A stretch of 6,659 nt of DNA from a bacterium (lineage in GTDB: Bacteria; Bdellovibrionota_C; UBA2361; SZUA-149). The notes beneath the pieces were generated by a model. It made no database searches, was not told where the DNA came from, and saw only the letters and a program-made list of their open reading frames with translations. This document shows positions 5,932 through 6,659 of the stretch, in pieces; position 1 is the stretch's first letter, and the number at the start of each line of letters is the position of its first letter. Position numbers and translations under genes: made by a program. The DNA is taken from the NCBI GenBank assembly GCA_003230795.1, contig QIGM01000487.1:1-6659 (forward strand). The letters run 5' to 3'.

Positions 5932-6659
5932 CTAAGTAGTGGTGGGAGGGCTTCCTTCTTCCTTCTTCTGCTTGGGATGGAAGACATAGGCGATGCCGAT
6001 GCAGATGATGTAGAGAATCACCAGCGGTAAGGCGAGAAATACCTGAGTGACTACGTCAGGCGGAGTGAGAATGGCGGCCATGACGAATACGATTACGATT
6101 GCGTATCGACCGTTGTCTATAAGCCAGCGGTGGCTTAAGAGGCCAAGTCGGGCGAGGAAGAAACTTAAAACCGGTAGTTCGAATACCAAGCCGAAAACAA
6201 GCAAAAGTCTTATTGCAAAGGAGAGATATTCGCCGATTCTAATCTGTGGAGAGACACCGATAGAACTAAATTCGGCGTTAAAGAATTCGAATGCGAAAGG
6301 GAAAATTACGAAAAAGCAAAAACTTATTCCGATCAAAAAACAAGCGGTCGACGCGAAAACGAAGGGGATGGCATACTTTTTTTCGTTCTGATACATCCCT
6401 GGAGCGATGAAGCACCAAAGTTGATAGAACCAAATAGGTGAGGCGATTAATACGCCGGCGCCAAGGGAAACTTTAAGTTTGACGATAAAGGCCTCGGCGG
6501 GGCCGGTTCCAATAAGCTCAGCGTTTTTGAAATGTTCTTGAAGCGGAGCGCCAAGGAAGTGGAATAATTCTCCTGCCCAAATAAATGAAAGAACGGCACA
6601 GACTACGATGGCGATTACCGCACGAGCAAGGCAGCCGCGAAGCTCTACTAAATGAGCCA
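5932..6659 (-). CDS. tatC: Sec-independent translocase subunit TatC (5' partial)
   Basis: The gene enters from the right edge and about 241 residues are visible; the ATG at 6396 is internal, since the frame continues upstream with clear TatC sequence. TatC is the inner-membrane core of the twin-arginine pathway: it binds the signal peptide of folded substrates with TatB and recruits TatA. Family marks in order are HLVELR at the cytosolic N-terminus (the signal-binding Glu kept; the usual basic residue after it reads GC), PIWFYQLWCFIAPGMYQNEKK at the first cytosolic loop, LVFELPV in a mid helix with its conserved Glu, and LTPPDVVTQVFLALPLVILY near the end; about six helices fit. The cytosolic tail KQKKEEGSPPTTT is hydrophilic. 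The cut codon at the edge reads xTG-GCT-CAT, so if the missing base is A the protein may start there, though most TatC proteins have several more residues. tatA/tatB may lie beyond the edge. Confidence 0.95.
   Translation of the reverse strand, partial: AHLVELRGCLARAVIAIVVCAVLSFIWAGELFHFLGAPLQEHFKNAELIGTGPAEAFIVKLKVSLGAGVLIASPIWFYQLWCFIAPGMYQNEKKYAIPFVFASTACFLIGISFCFFVIFPFAFEFFNAEFSSIGVSPQIRIGEYLSFAIRLLLVFGLVFELPVLSFFLARLGLLSHRWLIDNGRYAIVIVFVMAAILTPPDVVTQVFLALPLVILYIICIGIAYVFHPKQKKEEGSPPTTT

Overview
The window (about half G+C) reads as chromosomal DNA of a Gram-negative bacterium: it carries TatC, an exported lytic-transglycosylase-like protein and a sugar-transfer enzyme. The two-domain glycosyltransferase recalls proteins I associate with deltaproteobacterial and myxobacterial genomes, but that is memory and a weak clue; I cannot name the species. 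I see no phage, integrase, transposase, rRNA, tRNA or CRISPR array.

Layout. Bases 1-960 (+) hold the 3' part of a DAHP-synthase-like protein whose barrel aligns end to end with type I-beta DAHP synthases, but whose metal and substrate residues are nearly all replaced. It meets, tail to tail with 3 bases between, a minus-strand gene (964-1590) for an exported lytic-transglycosylase-fold protein that lacks its catalytic glutamate and two other conserved catalytic-site residues. A divergent spacer of 312 bases follows, then a family 2 glycosyltransferase with a Rossmann-like C-terminal domain (1903-2925, +). After a 220-base spacer comes a CPA1-type Na+/H+ antiporter with a TrkA-N-like cytosolic domain (3146-4972, +). 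A strong hairpin at 5010-5040 separates it from two minus-strand genes: a 144-residue membrane protein of unknown function (5084-5518) and tatC (5932 to the right edge, about 241 residues visible). Between these two lies a 73-base palindromic repeat with 9-base tandem units.

How the genes relate. No single pathway is evident. The glycosyltransferase and the transglycosylase-like protein both point to the envelope, the antiporter serves ion and pH balance, and TatC is the core of the twin-arginine export channel. The most unusual content is the pair of adjacent enzyme-fold proteins that both appear to have lost their catalytic residues while keeping intact frames and folds, which suggests binding or regulatory roles. 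The small membrane protein and the structured DNA between it and tatC are the parts I can least explain.
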